Positions 18,548 through 30,451 of a DNA stretch of 64,000 bases are shown here, in pieces. The translations under genes were made by a program, and so were the position numbers. The notes below the pieces were generated by a model, which made no database searches, had not been told where the DNA came from, and worked only from the letters and a program-made list of their open reading frames with translations. The stretch is from Enterococcus moraviensis ATCC BAA-383 (GTDB taxonomy: Bacteria > Bacillota > Bacilli > Lactobacillales > Enterococcaceae), in assembly GCF_000407445.1 (NCBI RefSeq), contig NZ_ASWB01000001.1, positions 434,001 through 498,000 of the forward strand, in the 5' to 3' direction. Each line of letters starts with the position of its first letter. Position 1 is the first letter of the stretch.

Positions 18548-19543
18548 ATGAAAATTTTCATTTTTGGCATTGGAAAAAAAGAACAACCTGTTGCTGAACA
18601 ATGGGCCAAACAAACCGGAGTTCAAATTGACTTCACCGCTCAAGAATTAAATGCGCAAACAATCTCGCTGGCAAAAGGAGCGGATGGTATTTCCTTTCAA
18701 CAAATGGCTCCTGTTTATGATGAAAAAATATATCAAACTATGGCTGAAAATAAAACATTTTTGCTTGGCACTCGTTCAGCTGGTATTGATGGATTGAATA
18801 AAGAATATCTAAAAAAGTATCAAATCAATGCGTGTAATGTCCCGGTGTATAGCCCTCGTGCTATTGCTGAACACGTCTTGACATTGACTATGATGTTACT
18901 ACGTCAAATGCCAAGATTATTACAAAGAGAACAACAACAAAATTTCATCTTAGATGGTTTGATTGGAAGAGAGATTCACGAGTTGACTGTTGGCGTTGTA
19001 GGTACTGGACATATTGGATTGGTCACAGCTCAGTTATTTAAAGCGCTTGGCGCAACGATTATCGGATATGATAAATACCCTAAAAATGATATAGAACATA
19101 TTCTTACTTATCGTGATTCTTTAGAAGACGTTGCTGCAAAAGCAGATATTCTAACACTTCATACACCCTATTTACCAGAGAACCATCATTTGATTGATCA
19201 GAAGATCTTAGGTTTGATGAATTCTGATTCACTTTTGATCAATACAGCTCGTGGCCCACTAGTTGATACACAAGCATTGATTCATGCCTTGCAAAATGGA
19301 CAAATCGCAGGAGCTGGCCTAGATACACTAGAAGATGAAATGTTCTATGTGAATAAAACAAAATCCCAGCAAGTAGAACAAAATCCCTATATCGAGAAAT
19401 TATTGACGTTGGATAATGTGATTGTTAGTCCACACATCGCTTTTTATACTTTACAAGCTTCCAAAATATTAATGGAAAACTCATTAAACAGTTTATATGC
19501 ACTATATACTGAAGGTACAGCCGATTCTTTGATTCAATTATAA
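18548..19543 (+). CDS. D-lactate dehydrogenase-like D-2-hydroxyacid dehydrogenase
   Basis: NAD-dependent dehydrogenase of 331 residues that probably reduces pyruvate or another 2-oxoacid to the D-hydroxyacid. The nucleotide-binding motif is V-G-V-V-G-T-G-H-I-G. The family's catalytic triad is visible as Arg in N-T-A-R-G, Glu in L-D-T-L-E-D-E and His in S-P-H-I-A. I start it at 18548 (M-K-I-F-I-F-G), which gives normal family length. The ribosome-binding site AGGAAAGG is slightly far away at 11 bases. It is monocistronic and convergent with polC. VanH is a related enzyme, but no vanA-type ligase is nearby, so resistance is not implied. Confidence 0.88.
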   Translation: MKIFIFGIGKKEQPVAEQWAKQTGVQIDFTAQELNAQTISLAKGADGISFQQMAPVYDEKIYQTMAENKTFLLGTRSAGIDGLNKEYLKKYQINACNVPVYSPRAIAEHVLTLTMMLLRQMPRLLQREQQQNFILDGLIGREIHELTVGVVGTGHIGLVTAQLFKALGATIIGYDKYPKNDIEHILTYRDSLEDVAAKADILTLHTPYLPENHHLIDQKILGLMNSDSLLINTARGPLVDTQALIHALQNGQIAGAGLDTLEDEMFYVNKTKSQQVEQNPYIEKLLTLDNVIVSPHIAFYTLQASKILMENSLNSLYALYTEGTADSLIQL

Positions 19544-19588
19544 AAAAATAGAGTGTACAGTTTTTAACTGCACGCTCTATTTTTTTAT
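19543..19588. terminator. Bidirectional terminator between D-hydroxyacid dehydrogenase and polC
   Basis: A long near-perfect stem (arms AAAATAGAG... and ...CTCTATTTT with two mismatches and a three-base loop) is flanked by A and T tracts. It overlaps both stop codons. Confidence 0.9.
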
Positions 19589-22500
19589 AACATATCAAAT
19601 AATGATAATTGATTTTCATCTGGTAAATCTTTTAAGACGCCATTTTCCGTCATGTACTCAATCAATGTTTTCGATACTTTACCTCGGCTCGCAAGATCTT
19701 CTTTTGACAAGAAGGGTTCTTCTCTTGCTTCGACAATTGATTTAGCTACGTTAAGTCCTAAGCTGGGAACAGCTCTAAACGGTGCAATCAACGTATCACC
19801 CTCTATTACAAAATTCTCAGCATCTGATTTGTATAAATCGATCATGCCAAATTTAAAGCCTCGTTCGATCATCTCGTTTGCTAGCTCCAAAACAGTCAAT
19901 AGATTTTTTTCTTTTGTTGAAGCTTCCAAGCCTTTATCTTGAATCTCCTTCATTCTAGCCTTTACTGCTTCTTTTCCTTGCGACATTGCAACTAAATCAA
20001 AATCATCAGCTCGTACAGAGAAATAAGCACAGTAATACAGAATAGGGAAATAAACTTTAAAGTAAGCAACACGCAAAGCCATTAAAACATAAGCTGCTGC
20101 ATGGGCTTTAGGAAACATGTATTTGATTTTTGAACAAGAATCAATATACCAATCTGGGACATTATTCTCTTTCATTGCCGTTAAATATTCTTCCCTTAAT
20201 TCATCTGGAATTTTATTCCATAGACCTTTACGCACGGTTTCCATAATCTTAAAGGCCATCCCACTATCTAAACCAGCATGAATCAAATAAACCATGATAT
20301 CATCACGACAACCGATCACTTCAGCTAGATTCGCTTCACCTCGACGGATCAGTTCTTCAGCATTCCCCAGCCAAACGTCCGTTCCATGTGACAACCCTGA
20401 TATTTGGAGTAACTCCGCAAAAGTTGATGGATGCGTCTCTTCTAACATCCCCCGTACGAATCGAGTCCCAAACTCAGGTATTCCCAAAGTACCTGTTTTA
20501 GAATAAATTTGTTCTGCTGTTACGCCTAAGACTTCTGGTCCAGCAAAAATGCGCATCATTTCAGGATCATCCGTTGGAATCGTTTTAGGATCAATCCCGG
20601 ATAGATCTTGCAACATTCGAATAACGGTAGGATCATCATGCCCTAGAATATCTAGTTTCAAAATATTATCATGGATTGAATGGAAATCAAAGTGCGTTGT
20701 TTTCCATTCAGAGTTTTGATCATCTGCTGGATATTGGATTGGAGTAAAGTCATACACATCCATGTAATCTGGGATAACAATAATCCCTCCTGGATGCTGT
20801 CCAGTTGTTCGTTTCACACCAGTAGATCCTTTGGCTAAACGATCCACTTCAGCTCCTCTAAAGTGAAGATTGTGGTCACGTTCATAGCCTTTTACGAATC
20901 CATATGCTGTTTTATCCGCCACAGTACCAATTGTTCCAGCTCGATAGACATATTCCTCACCAAACAACACTTTTGTATAGTTATGTGCTTCCGCTTGATA
21001 GTCCCCTGAAAAGTTCAAATCGATATCGGGTACTTTATCTCCATGGAAACCTAGGAAAGTTTCAAACGGAATATCGTGCCCGTCTTTAAATAATCGCTGT
21101 CCACAATTTGGACAATTTTTCTCTGGCATATCAAAGCCTGAACCATATGAACCATCTTCAAAAAACTCTGAATGTTTACAATTGACACAATGATAATGAG
21201 GCGCTAAAGGATTGACCTCTGTAATCCCCGTCATCGTCGCAACAAAACTTGAACCAACGGACCCACGAGAACCAACCAAATAACCATCTTCCATACTCTT
21301 ATGCACTAATTTTTGCGAGATCAAATAAATAACTGAGAACCCATTGCCAATAATACTATCCAATTCTTTTTTCAAACGTTTTTCAACAATATCAGGTAAC
21401 GGATCTCCGTAAAGTTCTTTTGCACGAGTGTAACTTAAATTTCTGATTTCATCTTCAGAACCAGGAATTTTTGGCGTGTACAAATCATCTTTAACAGGGG
21501 TGATTTCGTCACACATATCGGCGATTGCATTAGGGTTTTCTACAACAATCCGATGCGCTGTTTCTTCCCCTAAAAATTGGAAAGCAGTCAACATTTCATC
21601 TGTTGTTCTAAAATGTACTGCAGGTAAACTATGACGATTCAATGGGTTCGCTCCACCCATAGAACCAACTAATATCTTACGGTAAATACTATCTTCTTCG
21701 TTAAGATAATGAGCATTCCCTGTCGCAACAACTGGTTTTTCCAATTCATCTCCGATTTTCACTAGATTCGTAATGATTTCTTCCAAATCTGCTTCACTTT
21801 TTACCAATTCCTGTTCCAATAAAGGAGCATAAACAGCTTTTGGCATAACTTCGATATAATCATAAAATTTCGCGCGATTTTTAGCTTCTTCCACACCTTT
21901 TTGCATCATGGCTTCAAAAATTTCACCATTAGAACATGCTGATCCAATAATCAAGCCTTCTCGTAACTTATTCAATTGAGAACGCGGAATTCGTGGGATT
22001 CTGAAAAAGTAATTAATATTAGACATTGAAATCAATTTAAAAAGATTTTTCAAACCAGCTTGTGTCGTTGCTAAAATTGTAGCATGAAACGGTCTCGCTC
22101 GTTTGTAAGAATCCCCTTCTCCAATATGCATATTCAATTCATCATGGTAATTCATCCCATGATTTTCTTTCGCATCTTTCAAAAAGATCCAACACAAATG
22201 GCCAGTTGACTCGGAATCATAGATCGCTCGGTGATGTTGTTCTAAATTTACGCCAAATTTCTTGGATAATGTATTCAGACGATGACTTTTAAATGTCGGA
22301 TGTAAAAATCGAGATAATTCTAATGTATCAATAACTGGATTTTCGGCTTCTGGAATAGCATATTTCCCATAACTTGTATTTAAGAACCCCATATCAAATG
22401 ATGCATTGTGGGCAACTAGAATCGTATCTTGTGAAAATTCTCTAAATAGACGAAGTACTTCTTCCTCTGATTTTGAGCCGCGTACCATTTCATCTGTGAT

Positions 22501-23937
22501 CCCTGTTAAATTAATGGTTGTTTGAGATAATGGATGACCTGGATCAATAAATTGCTCGAATGTATCGATGATATTTCCCTTATGCATTTTGACCGCCGCA
22601 AGCTCAATGATTGTGTCATACACTGCTGAAAGTCCCGTCGTTTCCACGTCAAATACGACGTACGTTGCATCTGTCAGCTCAATATGCGCTTCATTATAGG
22701 CAATTGGTACACCATCATCTACAACGTTGGCTTCCACACCATATAATATTTTGACTCCCGCTTTTTTCCCAGCACTATGCGCATCAGGAAACCCTTGGGC
22801 ACCACCATGATCGGTAATTGCAATTGCTTTGTGTCCCCATTTACCTGCTTGAGCCACATAATCTGCAACATTGTTTGTCGCATCCATTGTACTCATATTA
22901 CTGTGCAGGTGCAGCTCGACACGTTTGTCCCCATCTGGAGCATAGTCTTTACGTGGTGCGTGTTTGACTTCCATCAAATCTTGACAATTCATTACTAAAT
23001 CACGCATAAACGTATCTTCTTGTATACTTCCACGAACACGTACCCAACTGTTTTTTTGAATGGCATCAAAGATTTGCTCATCTTTTTCACCATTTGAAAA
23101 TTTCTTAACAATAAACGATGACGTATAATCTGTAATCTTTAAAATCAAAATTTTTCGCTTAGAACGTAATTCACGCACTTCCACATCAAAAACGAATCCT
23201 TCGATTGTTACGCGTCGCTCTTCTTCTAAGATATTGCCCATAGGCATGATTGGTTCGTCATTTGGAATATTACGCCCCAATCTAATAGGACCTTCAAGTG
23301 CAGGACCTTGTTGTTGTTGCTGTTTTTTCTTTTGTTCATGTTTGACAAGTGATTCTGCCGCTTGTTGTTGAAACGCCGCATCTTGTTCTTGTTTACGTTC
23401 TTCAAACAATGCCAAAACACGTTTAGCTTGTTGTTCGTCCATTTTAGGGTCGATATGAAATTTTTGAAAACCGTAATTAATATACAACTCTTCGATGATT
23501 GGTAAATATTGTTGTTTTAAATACGGGATCACCGCTTCATTATCGACTGGTAAAATAATTTTTTTATCCTCGATAATAGGCGTTTGTGTTTTGATAACAC
23601 GTTGAACTAAAGGCGTATCACACTGACTATTCAATAAAGCTAATTGCCAGTAATCCGTCAATTGTTCCTCCGTAAATTCACTTTTGTCTGCTGAAATTTT
23701 TACAGATACACTTGCTATTTGTTGAAAGGCAAGTTCCAATTGTTGCATAAAAGATTGGTATAACATCACAGGTAAAATTTCAGCGAATCCTAAATGGAAT
23801 TCCCATAAGCGGCTTTGTTGATGAACGACTACTTTGTCAATTCTTCCTTGTTGGATAAGCGGATGCTGCCGTTCTTGTTCATTTAATTGAATTTGATCAA
23901 TCAACTTTGCAAATAATTCTTGTGCCTTTTCTGCCAC
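19585..23937 (-). CDS. polC: DNA polymerase III PolC, Gram-positive alpha subunit
   Basis: Replicative polymerase of 1450 residues, normal for PolC. Domains in order: an N-terminal and OB-fold region, then a PHP domain (H-L-H-S and I-T-D-H-G) interrupted by a DnaQ-type 3'-5' proofreading exonuclease (V-F-D-V-E-T-T-G). The catalytic palm follows, with the characteristic zinc-binding pair C-V-N-C and C-P-N-C. The start is a GTG at 23937 with AAGGAGG eight bases upstream. A structured repeat and its own promoter lie upstream. It converges on the dehydrogenase terminator. Confidence 0.98.
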   Translation of the reverse strand: MAEKAQELFAKLIDQIQLNEQERQHPLIQQGRIDKVVVHQQSRLWEFHLGFAEILPVMLYQSFMQQLELAFQQIASVSVKISADKSEFTEEQLTDYWQLALLNSQCDTPLVQRVIKTQTPIIEDKKIILPVDNEAVIPYLKQQYLPIIEELYINYGFQKFHIDPKMDEQQAKRVLALFEERKQEQDAAFQQQAAESLVKHEQKKKQQQQQGPALEGPIRLGRNIPNDEPIMPMGNILEEERRVTIEGFVFDVEVRELRSKRKILILKITDYTSSFIVKKFSNGEKDEQIFDAIQKNSWVRVRGSIQEDTFMRDLVMNCQDLMEVKHAPRKDYAPDGDKRVELHLHSNMSTMDATNNVADYVAQAGKWGHKAIAITDHGGAQGFPDAHSAGKKAGVKILYGVEANVVDDGVPIAYNEAHIELTDATYVVFDVETTGLSAVYDTIIELAAVKMHKGNIIDTFEQFIDPGHPLSQTTINLTGITDEMVRGSKSEEEVLRLFREFSQDTILVAHNASFDMGFLNTSYGKYAIPEAENPVIDTLELSRFLHPTFKSHRLNTLSKKFGVNLEQHHRAIYDSESTGHLCWIFLKDAKENHGMNYHDELNMHIGEGDSYKRARPFHATILATTQAGLKNLFKLISMSNINYFFRIPRIPRSQLNKLREGLIIGSACSNGEIFEAMMQKGVEEAKNRAKFYDYIEVMPKAVYAPLLEQELVKSEADLEEIITNLVKIGDELEKPVVATGNAHYLNEEDSIYRKILVGSMGGANPLNRHSLPAVHFRTTDEMLTAFQFLGEETAHRIVVENPNAIADMCDEITPVKDDLYTPKIPGSEDEIRNLSYTRAKELYGDPLPDIVEKRLKKELDSIIGNGFSVIYLISQKLVHKSMEDGYLVGSRGSVGSSFVATMTGITEVNPLAPHYHCVNCKHSEFFEDGSYGSGFDMPEKNCPNCGQRLFKDGHDIPFETFLGFHGDKVPDIDLNFSGDYQAEAHNYTKVLFGEEYVYRAGTIGTVADKTAYGFVKGYERDHNLHFRGAEVDRLAKGSTGVKRTTGQHPGGIIVIPDYMDVYDFTPIQYPADDQNSEWKTTHFDFHSIHDNILKLDILGHDDPTVIRMLQDLSGIDPKTIPTDDPEMMRIFAGPEVLGVTAEQIYSKTGTLGIPEFGTRFVRGMLEETHPSTFAELLQISGLSHGTDVWLGNAEELIRRGEANLAEVIGCRDDIMVYLIHAGLDSGMAFKIMETVRKGLWNKIPDELREEYLTAMKENNVPDWYIDSCSKIKYMFPKAHAAAYVLMALRVAYFKVYFPILYYCAYFSVRADDFDLVAMSQGKEAVKARMKEIQDKGLEASTKEKNLLTVLELANEMIERGFKFGMIDLYKSDAENFVIEGDTLIAPFRAVPSLGLNVAKSIVEAREEPFLSKEDLASRGKVSKTLIEYMTENGVLKDLPDENQLSLFDML

Positions 23938-23957
23938 TAAATGAACCTCCTTATTTT

Positions 23958-24080
23958 GAAAGCACAGCAGGCTCGTTGCGTTTCGACTGAAAAATAGGCC
24001 TTTTTTATGACGGCCATCTTTTTAACCTCGATCATAATTAGTCTTTTTCTTAGAAACTAGCCTGCAAAGCTAGATAACAT
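23958..24080 (-). repeat. Structured intergenic repeat, copy 1 (polC leader)
   Basis: A ~120-bp unit is bounded by an outer stem GCAGGCT (23967-23973) with AGCCTGC (24059-24065). Its inner stem differs from the other copies. It ends 20 bases before the polC start codon. The first bases of a second unit (TAAAAGTGTAACGGGCTTGTT) continue to about 24100 and then diverge, so it is a truncated tandem. Related units are at 36698, 36818, 48904 and 49018. Confidence 0.85.
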
Positions 24081-24131
24081 TAAAAGTGTAACGGGCTTGT
24101 TCAGTAAAGCTATACGCCAGTATTTTACTTG

Positions 24132-24209
24132 ATAAGAAAGAGGCCCTTAGACATTTCTGCCAAGTGCCTCGCCACAGTTAAGTATACTATTTTTTTTAGT
24201 GAAACACAA
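24132..24209 (-). promoter_or_regulatory. polC promoter and leader hairpin
   Basis: The 381-base gap between proS and polC holds, from right to left, the proS terminator, this element and the repeat. The -35 TTGTGT (24209-24204) and -10 TATACT (24186-24181) are 17 bases apart. About 10 bases after the expected start a hairpin GAGGC...GCCTC (24140-24170) is followed by UUUCUUAUC. It could be an attenuator or the end of a very short RNA. Confidence 0.62.
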
Positions 24210-24270
24210 TGTAAACAAAAATCCCTCTTAGAATACATGGTTTCATATAGACTAGCAAATAATTCAAAAA

Positions 24271-24312
24271 GCTATCTATGGAATCTGATCATATATCCAT
24301 TCCATAGATAGC
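24271..24312 (-). terminator. proS terminator
   Basis: Perfect 14-bp stem, GCTATCTATGGAAT (24271) with ATTCCATAGATAGC (24299), then a U-run on the minus strand. Confidence 0.92.
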
Positions 24313-24318
24313 ATTATG

Positions 24319-26082
<1,764 letters not shown>

Positions 26083-26104
26083 TTATAAACTTCAATTAAT
26101 TATG

Positions 26105-27373
26105 TTAAAAGAAAAAACGTTGAATATCATTCCAAGTAACTAACACCATCAATACCATGATGAAACCAAAACCAATTAATGTTAGTATGCCTTCTTTTTC
26201 TTGGCTTAGCGGTTTACCTCTAAGTCCTTCAAAAATATTTAAAACGATTTTACCACCATCCAAAGCTGGTATTGGCAATAAATTTATGATCCCTAGATTG
26301 ACTGATAACATAGCCATCAACCAAATCACTGTATTCAAGCCAGCTTTTGACGCTTCTGAAGACATCTGGAACATCATAACCGGACCACCCAATTTATCTA
26401 AACTAAACCCAGTAACTAATGATTTCAGCGCCTTGAAAATCTGCATAGAATTATTTATCGTTTCTTGAAATCCACCCAGCAGTTTGTCTGCTAACCCAGT
26501 TTTTTTAGGTGGTAATATTCCGATAACGCCAATTTCTTGTTTACCTGATTTTTGGCTTTTAGGTGTAATATCAACTTCTCTCGTTTTACCACCAGATTCA
26601 ACCAATAGATTCAATTCTTTGTCTGGACTCTCTTGGATAATTTTTGTAAAATCAGTCCAATCGTTGACTTTCTCTCCATCAATCGATACAATCTTATCAT
26701 TTGCTTTCAAGCTAGCTTTTTCTGCTGGACTATCTGGTTGAATACCACCAATCAGATTTGTATTTGTGTAGGTTACGCCACCTTGCATAAACACATATAT
26801 TGTAAACAATACAAAAGCCAAAATAAAGTTATTCATCGGACCCGCAAAGTTTGTTAGCATCCGTTGCCATAGCTTAGCTGATTGAAACTGTACGTCAATT
26901 GGTGCAATTCGAACTTCCGTTCCATCTTGTTCAATGATCGTTGCATCATGATTCACTTTATAAGTGATTTCTTCAGATTCATTACCGTTGACATATCCTT
27001 TGATAAATAAATCCTTTTCCAAGTCTGCTTCCAACATTTCCATCGGAATACTATTTGTCAATTGCACTTTCTTGCTTGTGTTGATTTTTACGACTTCTTC
27101 CTGTTCGTTTAACGCCAAAGAAAGAGTCATTCCGGGGGCTAATTCTGTTTCATCTTCCCCCATACCAGCCATCCGTACATACCCGCCGATTGGTAAAATC
27201 CGAATTGTATATGTTGTGCCATCTTTCCCTTGATGAGCAAAAATCTTCGGTCCCATTCCAATCGCGAATTCACGTACTAAGATACCTGAACGTTTTGCGA
27301 AGAAAAAATGCCCAAATTCATGTACTAAGACAAGAATTCCAAAGACAATAATAAATGTAATAATTGTTTTCAT
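26105..27373 (-). CDS. eep: Site-2 metalloprotease Eep (RseP/RasP family)
   Basis: Membrane-embedded zinc protease that cleaves within membrane segments of its substrates. In E. faecalis, Eep matures sex-pheromone precursors from lipoprotein signal peptides and cleaves the anti-sigma factor RsiV. The protein is 422 residues, the same length I know for E. faecalis Eep. H18-E-F-G-H22 supplies the zinc site, a PDZ domain lies in the middle, and N-L-L-P-I-P-A-L-D-G-G holds the third ligand. I use the start at 27373 with GAAGG upstream. It lies two bases after the dxr stop and is probably translationally coupled to it. Confidence 0.96.
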   Translation of the reverse strand: MKTIITFIIVFGILVLVHEFGHFFFAKRSGILVREFAIGMGPKIFAHQGKDGTTYTIRILPIGGYVRMAGMGEDETELAPGMTLSLALNEQEEVVKINTSKKVQLTNSIPMEMLEADLEKDLFIKGYVNGNESEEITYKVNHDATIIEQDGTEVRIAPIDVQFQSAKLWQRMLTNFAGPMNNFILAFVLFTIYVFMQGGVTYTNTNLIGGIQPDSPAEKASLKANDKIVSIDGEKVNDWTDFTKIIQESPDKELNLLVESGGKTREVDITPKSQKSGKQEIGVIGILPPKKTGLADKLLGGFQETINNSMQIFKALKSLVTGFSLDKLGGPVMMFQMSSEASKAGLNTVIWLMAMLSVNLGIINLLPIPALDGGKIVLNIFEGLRGKPLSQEKEGILTLIGFGFIMVLMVLVTWNDIQRFFF

Positions 27374-27375
27374 GA

Positions 27376-28530
27376 CTAACCTTCTTCCTTTATCCATCTT
27401 TCTACGATAGTTCTTGTTTGTTTATCGATTTCGATCACTTCTTCCAAAGTAACTTCGTTAGCTTCTGTATAGTTTTGAACTGCTTTAAGAACCAATTCTT
27501 CAATTTGAAGATAAGAGATTTTACCTTCTAAAAACGCATTCGCCGCAATTTCATTTGCAGCATTGTAAACAGTTGGGTAGCCTCCACCTTTTTTTCCTAC
27601 AGTAAATGCTAATTCCAACATAGGGAATCGTTCAAAATCCATTGGTTCAAAATTTAATTGGCCAATCTTTGTCAGATCGAATGATTTTTCATCTTTGATT
27701 GGCAAACGATTTGGGTAAGTCAACGCATATTGAATCGGCTCTCTCATGTCACTTGGCCCCAGTTGTGCTAAGTACGCACCGTCTTTTAAAACAATCATTG
27801 AATGAACAATACTTTCTTTATGTAAAACAACTTTTATTCTATCATAATCTATGCCAAATAACCAATGAGCCTCGATAACTTCTAACCCTTTATTCATCAT
27901 TGTAGAAGAATCTATTGTAATTTTTTTACCCATTGACCAATTTGGATGCTTAAGCGCCTCTTCTAAAGTAACAAATTCTAACTCGTCTCGATTTAAATCT
28001 CTGAAACTTCCTCCAGACGCTGTGATGACCAATTCTTTCAGATTCCCTTTTTCTTGAGTATTTAAACATTGAAAAATAGCTGAATGTTCACTATCGACAG
28101 GTAAAATACTTACATTGTATTTTTGGGCTGCTTCCATGACCCATTTCCCTGCCATTACCAGTGTTTCTTTGTTTGCCAAAGCAATATCTTTTCCTCGTTC
28201 AATTGCAGCCATCGTTGGTTTTAGTCCGACACTTCCAGTAACAGCCGTTAAAACAACATCGACATCTTCAAGCGTCGCCGCTTTTATAAGTCCCTCTTCT
28301 CCGACCCCAAATTTTACATCTGGAAAACGCGCTGCTAACATTGTTCTCATCTCTTCTGAGCCAACGCCAACATATTGAGGCTTCAATTGTTCAATTAAGG
28401 CTGCACCTTTTTCGCTATTTGAATGGAACGTCAATGAAACTATTTTGAATTTATCTGGATAAGCTGTCGCAACATCTACTGAATTGATGCCAATTGAACC
28501 CGTTGCTCCTAATAATGCAATTTTTTTCAT
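27376..28530 (-). CDS. dxr: 1-deoxy-D-xylulose 5-phosphate reductoisomerase
   Basis: Converts 1-deoxyxylulose 5-phosphate to methylerythritol 4-phosphate with NADPH, the committed step of the MEP isoprenoid pathway. The 384-residue protein looks intact. It has G-A-T-G-S-I-G for NADPH, metal residues in P-V-D-S-E-H-S, I-T-A-S-G-G-S-F-R and N-K-G-L-E-V-I-E-A-H-W. I place the start at 28530 (M-K-K-I-A-L-L-G), which has a poor ribosome-binding site. An ATG at 28554 would add eight residues. A terminator-like hairpin overlaps this region. Enterococci are generally considered mevalonate users, so its presence is noteworthy. Confidence 0.95.
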   Translation of the reverse strand: MKKIALLGATGSIGINSVDVATAYPDKFKIVSLTFHSNSEKGAALIEQLKPQYVGVGSEEMRTMLAARFPDVKFGVGEEGLIKAATLEDVDVVLTAVTGSVGLKPTMAAIERGKDIALANKETLVMAGKWVMEAAQKYNVSILPVDSEHSAIFQCLNTQEKGNLKELVITASGGSFRDLNRDELEFVTLEEALKHPNWSMGKKITIDSSTMMNKGLEVIEAHWLFGIDYDRIKVVLHKESIVHSMIVLKDGAYLAQLGPSDMREPIQYALTYPNRLPIKDEKSFDLTKIGQLNFEPMDFERFPMLELAFTVGKKGGGYPTVYNAANEIAANAFLEGKISYLQIEELVLKAVQNYTEANEVTLEEVIEIDKQTRTIVERWIKEEG

Positions 28531-28533
28531 AGT

Positions 28534-28565
28534 AAAAAGAAAAACCCTGAACATTCAGAGTTTTT
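28534..28565 (-). terminator. Terminator-like hairpin or attenuator between cdsA and dxr
   Basis: The A5-C-C-CTGAA arm (28540-28551) pairs with TTCAG-A-G-T5 (28554-28565) over 12 positions with one mismatch. On the minus strand it is followed by UUUUUCUUUUU. It lies 24 bases past the cdsA stop and overlaps the possible upstream dxr start codon. It could reduce transcription into dxr and eep. Confidence 0.6.
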
Positions 28566-28588
28566 CACCTTCCCTTCTTGTTTAGAAA

Positions 28589-29389
28589 TTAAAATAGTCC
28601 GAATAAATGCATAATTGGAAAAACAAAAAGTAAGCTGTCAAAACGATCAAGTATTCCACCATGACCTGGTAAAATATTGCCTGAGTCTTTAACGTCATAA
28701 TGTCGTTTAATAGATGATTCAACTAAATCACCAAATTGGCCAACAATCGAAAAAACGACCGTTATAGCTAACATGATTGGAAGATTGTAAGCAAATAACT
28801 CTTTATTCGGTGTAAATATCAAGAATAAAAATGCAACGACAACTGCACTTAAAATCCCACCTAATGATCCTTCAATCGTCTTGTTCGGCGAAACTTCTGG
28901 CCATAATTTTCTTTTACCAAAACGTTTCCCGATAAAATAGGCACCAATATCTGTTGACCACACAACGAATAGTGCATAAAGTAAAACAACAAACCCTGTA
29001 TGTCTAGCACTCACAAAATTTTGGAACCCAACGCCCACGTATAAACTTGTAATCACTGGAAATCCAGCTTGAGAGATCGTATACATATTTTTTGAAGCAA
29101 CTAAACCGCCTAATAGAATCATGACTGTTAGATAAAATAAAATAAAATTATCGGCTTTTTCAGGTAAAAAGAAAAACCATTGGTCTTTTGGCAACACCAA
29201 AAATACTGCTCCCAAGGCTGAAAGTACACCTTCAAAACTGGCTATCTCCAACCCTTTCATTCTAAATAATTCATAAACACCTACGACTGCCAATACCGCT
29301 GCCGCAAGCTCAATAACAAACCCACCGTACCAAATGATAGGTATGAACACTACTAATGCTACCGCCGCTGTAATAACGCGCTGTCTCAT
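28589..29389 (-). CDS. cdsA: Phosphatidate cytidylyltransferase
   Basis: Integral membrane enzyme that makes CDP-diacylglycerol from phosphatidic acid and CTP for phospholipid synthesis. The 266-residue protein has about eight hydrophobic segments. The C-terminal family signature is visible around S-x-I-K-R-x-x-x-V-K-D-S-G-N-I-L-P-G-H-G-G-I-L-D-R-x-D-S. Its start ATG overlaps the uppS stop as ATGA, so the two are translationally coupled. The order uppS-cdsA-dxr-eep-proS-polC is the ancestral Firmicutes arrangement. Confidence 0.97.
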   Translation of the reverse strand: MRQRVITAAVALVVFIPIIWYGGFVIELAAAVLAVVGVYELFRMKGLEIASFEGVLSALGAVFLVLPKDQWFFFLPEKADNFILFYLTVMILLGGLVASKNMYTISQAGFPVITSLYVGVGFQNFVSARHTGFVVLLYALFVVWSTDIGAYFIGKRFGKRKLWPEVSPNKTIEGSLGGILSAVVVAFLFLIFTPNKELFAYNLPIMLAITVVFSIVGQFGDLVESSIKRHYDVKDSGNILPGHGGILDRFDSLLFVFPIMHLFGLF

Positions 29390-30189
29390 TTTTCTTCCTC
29401 CTCTGTTTCTTTTAACCCACCGAAACGGCGGTTTCTATTTTGAAACGATGCTAAAGCACTCTCTAATAATTCATCATTAAAATCGGGCCACAAAGCATCC
29501 GTGAAAAACAATTCGCTATACGCAATCTGCCAAAGTAAAAAGTTGCTGATTCTTTCTTCGCCACTCGTTCGAATCAACAATTCAGGATCTCTTAACTCAT
29601 TTGATAAAAAGCCAGTCATCAAATGATCCGCAATTGTGGCTTCAGTGATGTCTTCAGGTGACAGCTCGCGATTCGCTGTCTTTGTTGCTATTTCTTTGAC
29701 TGCAGTTAAAATTTCAGCCCTTGAACCATAGTTTAATGCAAAATTTAAAACCATCCCAGTATTGTTCTTAGTCTGTTCAATTGCTCGGTCTACAGCGTCT
29801 TGTGTATGTGCAGGCAAAAACTCTTTATAGCCCATTACTTGCACTTTCACATTTTCTTTGATTAATTCCGGTACAAATGTGTCGAAAAAATCAACGGGCA
29901 ACTGCATCAAAAAGCTAACCTCATCCGTTGGGCGTTTCCAATTTTCTGTAGAAAATGCATATAAAGTCAGAACTTTGATCCCTAATTTACTCGCATGCTT
30001 TGTCACTTTCTTTACAGTATTCATACCTTCTTTGTGTCCAGCAATTCTAGGTAAACGTCGATTTTGAGCCCAACGACCGTTTCCATCCATAATTATTGCT
30101 ACATGTCCTGGAAGTGGACCTTCATGACTAAATGTAAATGTACTCTCTTTTTGTATGTACTTATTCTTTTGTGGAAAAAAGCGTAACAT
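29386..30189 (-). CDS. uppS: Undecaprenyl diphosphate synthase (cis-prenyltransferase)
   Basis: Adds eight isopentenyl units to farnesyl diphosphate to make the C55 lipid carrier for peptidoglycan and other wall polymers. The 267-residue protein has the catalytic M-D-G-N-G-R-W-A, the S-T-E-N-W-K-R-P motif, and the C-terminal R-T-S-G-E-x-R-I-S-N-F and E-L-x-F motifs of the UPP synthase family. The ATG at 30189 has GGAGGG five bases upstream, so I reject the start at 30207. It is the first gene of the cluster, with an extended -10 upstream. Confidence 0.97.
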   Translation of the reverse strand: MLRFFPQKNKYIQKESTFTFSHEGPLPGHVAIIMDGNGRWAQNRRLPRIAGHKEGMNTVKKVTKHASKLGIKVLTLYAFSTENWKRPTDEVSFLMQLPVDFFDTFVPELIKENVKVQVMGYKEFLPAHTQDAVDRAIEQTKNNTGMVLNFALNYGSRAEILTAVKEIATKTANRELSPEDITEATIADHLMTGFLSNELRDPELLIRTSGEERISNFLLWQIAYSELFFTDALWPDFNDELLESALASFQNRNRRFGGLKETEEEEK

Positions 30190-30222
30190 ATTTTCCCTCC
30201 ATTCCAAAAATCTGTCTAGACT

Positions 30223-30231
30223 ATTATAGCA
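30223..30231 (-). promoter_or_regulatory. uppS operon extended -10 promoter
   Basis: TGCTATAAT on the minus strand is a perfect extended -10, 33 bases before the uppS start. The -35 is weak. The rest of the 262-base gap to 30451 holds only the terminator of the PASTA operon. Confidence 0.6.
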
Positions 30232-30370
30232 ATATCTTATAGAAATGCCTATGCAAATGAAAAGATTTTCGATATTATTTAATAATTTAGTACACTATTT
30301 ACTATTTTAACGCACTAATCCAACATAATTTGTTACAATCTATTATTTTACATAAAAATATTTCTATGTC

Positions 30371-30417
30371 AAAAAAAGAAAGTGCAACAAAAACCAACAG
30401 CGTTTTGTTGTACTTTC
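30371..30417 (-). terminator. Terminator of the ABC-PASTA operon
   Basis: Hairpin pairing GAAAGTGCAACAAAA (30378) with TTTTGTTGTACTTTC (ending 30417) with one mismatch, then seven U residues on the minus strand. Confidence 0.88.
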
Positions 30418-30451
30418 TAAAAAGATCACTTAACTCATTTTTTTGATCGAT

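Noticed and set aside
18548-19543. D-hydroxyacid dehydrogenase as a vancomycin-resistance VanH
   Set aside because: It shares the family fold, but there is no D-Ala-D-Lac ligase, VanX or VanRS-type gene nearby, and housekeeping D-lactate dehydrogenases share the same motifs.
23226-23420. Asn/Lys-rich 64-codon frame within polC
   Set aside because: It is a frame-shifted reading of the Gln/Lys-rich linker of PolC and has no start signals.
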